NCBI RefSeq assembly: GCF_004614235.1
Contig: NZ_SPVH01000004.1
Coordinates: forward strand, 1-64,000
Direction of reading: 5' to 3'
DNA from: Brevundimonas intermedia
Lineage (GTDB): Bacteria > Pseudomonadota > Alphaproteobacteria > Caulobacterales > Caulobacteraceae
DNA length: 64,000 bases
Shown here: in pieces, positions 61,970 through 64,000 of the stretch
Layout: the number at the start of each line of letters is the position of its first letter
Numbering within the stretch: position 1 is the stretch's first letter
Notes under the pieces: model-generated
Told to the model about the DNA's origin: nothing
The model's input: only the letters and a program-made list of their open reading frames with translations
The model's database searches: none
Position numbers and translations under genes: made by a program

Positions 61970-62011
61970 TCCGCCCGTTGCGGTTGGGCCGCGCGCGTGG
62001 TGGATGAGGCC

Positions 62012-62671
62012 ATGACCTCCCTCCCCACGCCCCGCGCCTACCAGGCCTTCCTGTTCGATATGGACGGCACCCTGATCACATCGACCCTCGCCGCCGAGCG
62101 GGTCTGGACCCGCTGGGCCGAGCGTCACGGGCTGGACGTGGCGGCCCTGCTGTCGGTCATGCACGGGGTGCGCGCTGTCGACACCATCCGCAACCAGAAC
62201 CTGCCCGACATAGACCTGGCCGCCGAGGTGGCCTGGGTCGAGCGCGGCGAGATCGAGGATGTGGACGGCGTCGCCCCCATCCCCGGCGCCATCGACTTCG
62301 TCAAACGCCTGCCGCCCGACCGCTGGGCCGTGGTCACCTCCGCGTCCGTCCCCCTTGCCCGTGCCCGCCTGAAAGCCGCCGGGGTGACCCCGCCCGCCGT
62401 CATGATCACCGCCGAGGACGTCGAACGCGGCAAGCCAGACCCCGCCGGCTATCTGAAGGCCGCGGCGACCCTGGGCTTCGACATCGCCGACTGTTTGGTG
62501 TTCGAGGACGCGGAGGCCGGCATCAAGGCGGGCGAAGCGGCCGGGGCCGACGTCGTGGTCGTCACCGCCGCCTGGACCCATCCGCTTCAGACGGATCACC
62601 CTGCACTGGCGGACTATGCGGACGTGGAGCTTGAGGTCGGAACCGACGGGACGCTGGCGTTTAAGGTCTGA
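62012..62671 (+). CDS. HAD-family phosphatase (HAD-IA)
   Basis: A 219-residue haloacid-dehalogenase hydrolase. The nucleophile motif is FLFDMDGTLITS, with DxD. Motif II is VVTSASVPLARARL, motif III is ERGKPDPAGYLKAA with Lys, and motif IV is CLVFEDAEAGIKAG. The helical cap lies between the first and second motifs. Such enzymes (YfbT, glycerol-3-phosphatase or phosphoglycolate phosphatase-like) dephosphorylate sugar phosphates. Starts at GTG 61997 or ATG 62012 are possible; GAGG just before 62012 gives a slight preference. It lies 42 bases after the TPR gene. Confidence 0.88.
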   Translation: MTSLPTPRAYQAFLFDMDGTLITSTLAAERVWTRWAERHGLDVAALLSVMHGVRAVDTIRNQNLPDIDLAAEVAWVERGEIEDVDGVAPIPGAIDFVKRLPPDRWAVVTSASVPLARARLKAAGVTPPAVMITAEDVERGKPDPAGYLKAAATLGFDIADCLVFEDAEAGIKAGEAAGADVVVVTAAWTHPLQTDHPALADYADVELEVGTDGTLAFKV

Positions 62672-62682
62672 CACATCATTTC

Positions 62683-62712
62683 CCTCCCCGTTCCGGGGAG
62701 GGAGAGGTTTCC
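62683..62712. repeat. REP-like hairpin after the HAD gene
   Basis: TCCCTCCCC-GTTC-CGGGGAGGGA (about 62682-62705) is a near-perfect hairpin identical in core to the left element at 49131. It lies 10 bases after the HAD stop and before the Fe-S scaffold gene, and could terminate the upstream transcript. Confidence 0.7.
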
Positions 62713-62753
62713 CGCGACTTCCCCAAAGCCCTTACGCATCCTATCTTCGCCGC

Positions 62754-63209
62754 ATGATCGACGACCTCTACAGCGCGCGCATCCTAACGCTGGCGGCCAA
62801 CCTGCCGCATGCGGGACGGTTGCCGGCGCCACAAGGCACCGGCGAGCGGGTGGCGAAATTGTGCGGGTCGCGGGCGACGGTGGATGTGACGCTGGACGAG
62901 CAGGGCCGCGTCGCCGAGTTTGCTCAGGACGTGAAAGCCTGCGCCCTGGGTCAGGCCGCCGCCGGGGTGCTGGGCCAGTCTGTGATCGGCGCGTCGGTCG
63001 AAGAGATCGCCGAAGCCCGCGACGCCATGTTCGCCATGCTGAAATCCGGCGGCGAAGGCCCGACCGGCCGGTTCCAGGACCTGCGCCTGTTGAGACAGGT
63101 CGCCGACTACCCGGCCCGCCACGACTCGACCCTTGTCTCAATCGAGGCGACGCTGGAGGCGGTCAAAAACGCCCTGACCGCCCGAACGCGTCTCGCCGGC
63201 GCGGCCTGA
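62754..63209 (+). CDS. IscU/NifU-like Fe-S scaffold family protein
   Basis: A 151-residue protein with the IscU/NifU N-terminal fold. The first two cluster ligands are visible as KLCGSRATVDV (Cys37) and VKACALGQAAAGVL (Cys63). The region where IscU has HCS reads ARHDSTLVSI, so the third Cys is replaced by Asp, as occurs in a branch of alphaproteobacterial homologues. Whether it assembles clusters or has another role is open. It lies just before yidD and thrS, a common grouping in Caulobacterales. ATG 62754 matches the family start MIDDLYSARIL. Confidence 0.8.
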   Translation: MIDDLYSARILTLAANLPHAGRLPAPQGTGERVAKLCGSRATVDVTLDEQGRVAEFAQDVKACALGQAAAGVLGQSVIGASVEEIAEARDAMFAMLKSGGEGPTGRFQDLRLLRQVADYPARHDSTLVSIEATLEAVKNALTARTRLAGAA

Positions 63210-63303
63210 CGGGCACGACCGGTTGATCCCCCTGCGATGACGGGGGATAAGCGCGGCGAACTCATCCAGCCCCCGGCCCCATCAACCCCGGCAAAGGGAC
63301 GTG

Positions 63304-63540
63304 ATGTCTCTCTATGAACGCGGCGTCCGCGCGGCCCATCGGGGCTACAAGCTGACGCTGTCTCCCCTGATCGGCCAGCAATGCCGATTCCTGCCGACCT
63401 GTTCGGACTACGGGCGCGACGCCCTGATCCAGCATGGTCCGGTCAAGGGGGGGTGGCTCACCGTGCGCAGGCTCTGTAAATGCCATCCCTTCGGAGGATC
63501 GGGCTACGACCCGGTCCCGCCTGCAAAGACTGACACATGA
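63304..63540 (+). CDS. yidD: YidD membrane protein insertion factor
   Basis: A 78-residue YidD protein. The family core [27 protein letters not shown], with conserved Cys in CRFLPTCS, then [21 protein letters not shown], is complete. It assists YidC-mediated insertion of membrane proteins and lies at the membrane surface through an amphipathic helix. The ATG at 63304 follows AAAGGGAC; a GTG at 63301 is also possible. Its stop overlaps the thrS start (ATGA). Confidence 0.93.
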   Translation: MSLYERGVRAAHRGYKLTLSPLIGQQCRFLPTCSDYGRDALIQHGPVKGGWLTVRRLCKCHPFGGSGYDPVPPAKTDT

Positions 63541-64000
63541 TCGACCTGAAATTCCCCGACGGCGCGGTTCGCCAATATGCCGAAGGCTCCACGGCGCGCG
63601 ACGTGGCGACCTCGATCTCGCCGTCCCTGGCCAAGAAGGCCGTGCTGGCCGAGTTGAACGGCGAGCAGCGCGACATGGGTCGGGTGCTGGAGACGGGCGG
63701 CGACTTCCGCCTGATCATGCGCGACGACCCCGCCGCGCTGTACACCATCCGTCACGACACGGCCCACGTGCTGGCCGAGGCGGTGCAGACCCTGTTCCCC
63801 GGCACCCAGGTCACGATCGGACCGGCCATCGAGGACGGCTTCTATTACGACTTTTTCCGCGAAGAACCCTTTTCGACCGACGACTTCGCCGCCATCGAAA
63901 AGGAGATGGGCCGGATCGTCGACCGCGACGCGAAGTTCGAGCGCGAGGTCTGGGAACGGGACGACGCCATCAAATTCTTCGAGGCGCGGGGCGAGAAGTT
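63537..64000 (+). CDS. thrS: Threonyl-tRNA synthetase, 5' part (runs off the window)
   Basis: The first 154 codons of threonyl-tRNA synthetase. The N-terminal TGS domain ([33 protein letters not shown]) is followed by the start of the editing domain with [30 protein letters not shown] and FTTDDF-type sequence ([14 protein letters not shown]). The two His in RHDTAHV belong to the editing/zinc-like site HxxxH. The enzyme charges tRNA-Thr and edits Ser. The gene continues beyond 64000. Its start overlaps the yidD stop by 4 bases. Confidence 0.96.
   Translation, partial: MIDLKFPDGAVRQYAEGSTARDVATSISPSLAKKAVLAELNGEQRDMGRVLETGGDFRLIMRDDPAALYTIRHDTAHVLAEAVQTLFPGTQVTIGPAIEDGFYYDFFREEPFSTDDFAAIEKEMGRIVDRDAKFEREVWERDDAIKFFEARGEK

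Overview
This looks like a chromosome segment of a high-GC alphaproteobacterium of the Caulobacterales, most likely a Brevundimonas relative. The family is inferred from the order and make-up of the right-hand genes (mmcB, DUF2794, a NifU/IscU-like scaffold, yidD, thrS, DUF1232, DUF6356), not from a database search. No rRNA, transposase, integrase or CRISPR array was seen.

The window splits at a tRNA-Gly(GCC) gene at 40796-40870. Left of it (1-40795) is an accessory region dominated by metal resistance. At the far left are gene debris (a frameshifted PepSY gene, and the head of a type III polyketide synthase next to the tail of an isoprenylcysteine methyltransferase) and a helix-hairpin-helix/nuclease-like gene. 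Next comes a copper block: copCD on the minus strand and a Met/Cys-rich exported protein plus cusCBAF on the plus strand. It is followed by an AraC regulator, a methyltransferase, a frameshifted nadE copy and a DUF411 protein. A Zn/Cd/Pb ATPase (zntA type) is divergent from a Fur/Zur-type regulator. A minus-strand run from 30682 down to 18976 reads czcI-like, czcC, czcB, czcA, a CDF transporter, czcN, a P1B-4 ATPase, DUF305, a membrane protein and an acyltransferase; most junctions are 4-base overlaps or contacts. Then come a broken CDF gene, lspA, a broken MAPEG gene, a CadR/PbrR-type MerR regulator, a CYP152 P450, a lipoamide dehydrogenase, a cytochrome c-FTR1 permease (PbrT-like), a Fic protein and arsH.

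Two MerR-type promoters with the same geometry (19-base spacer, 6-3-6 dyad directly after the -35) lie before lspA and zntA. They suggest that the MerR protein at 32743 controls a pbr-like set of genes scattered over at least 16 kb. The accessory block ends at the 3' end of the tRNA-Gly, a typical island attachment site, but no integrase gene is visible.

Right of the tRNA (40871-64000) is ordinary chromosome: metabolic enzymes, a hybrid histidine kinase, M16 and M17 peptidases, trypsin-like and DegP-type proteases, RlmN, a Bax-inhibitor-1 protein, ThpR, a lipocalin, MmcB, an NlpC/P60 hydrolase, a TPR protein, a HAD phosphatase, an Fe-S scaffold, YidD and the start of thrS. REP-like GC hairpins occur only on this side. 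All reading frames here are intact, whereas at least seven single-base frameshifts are visible between 1 and 33 kb.
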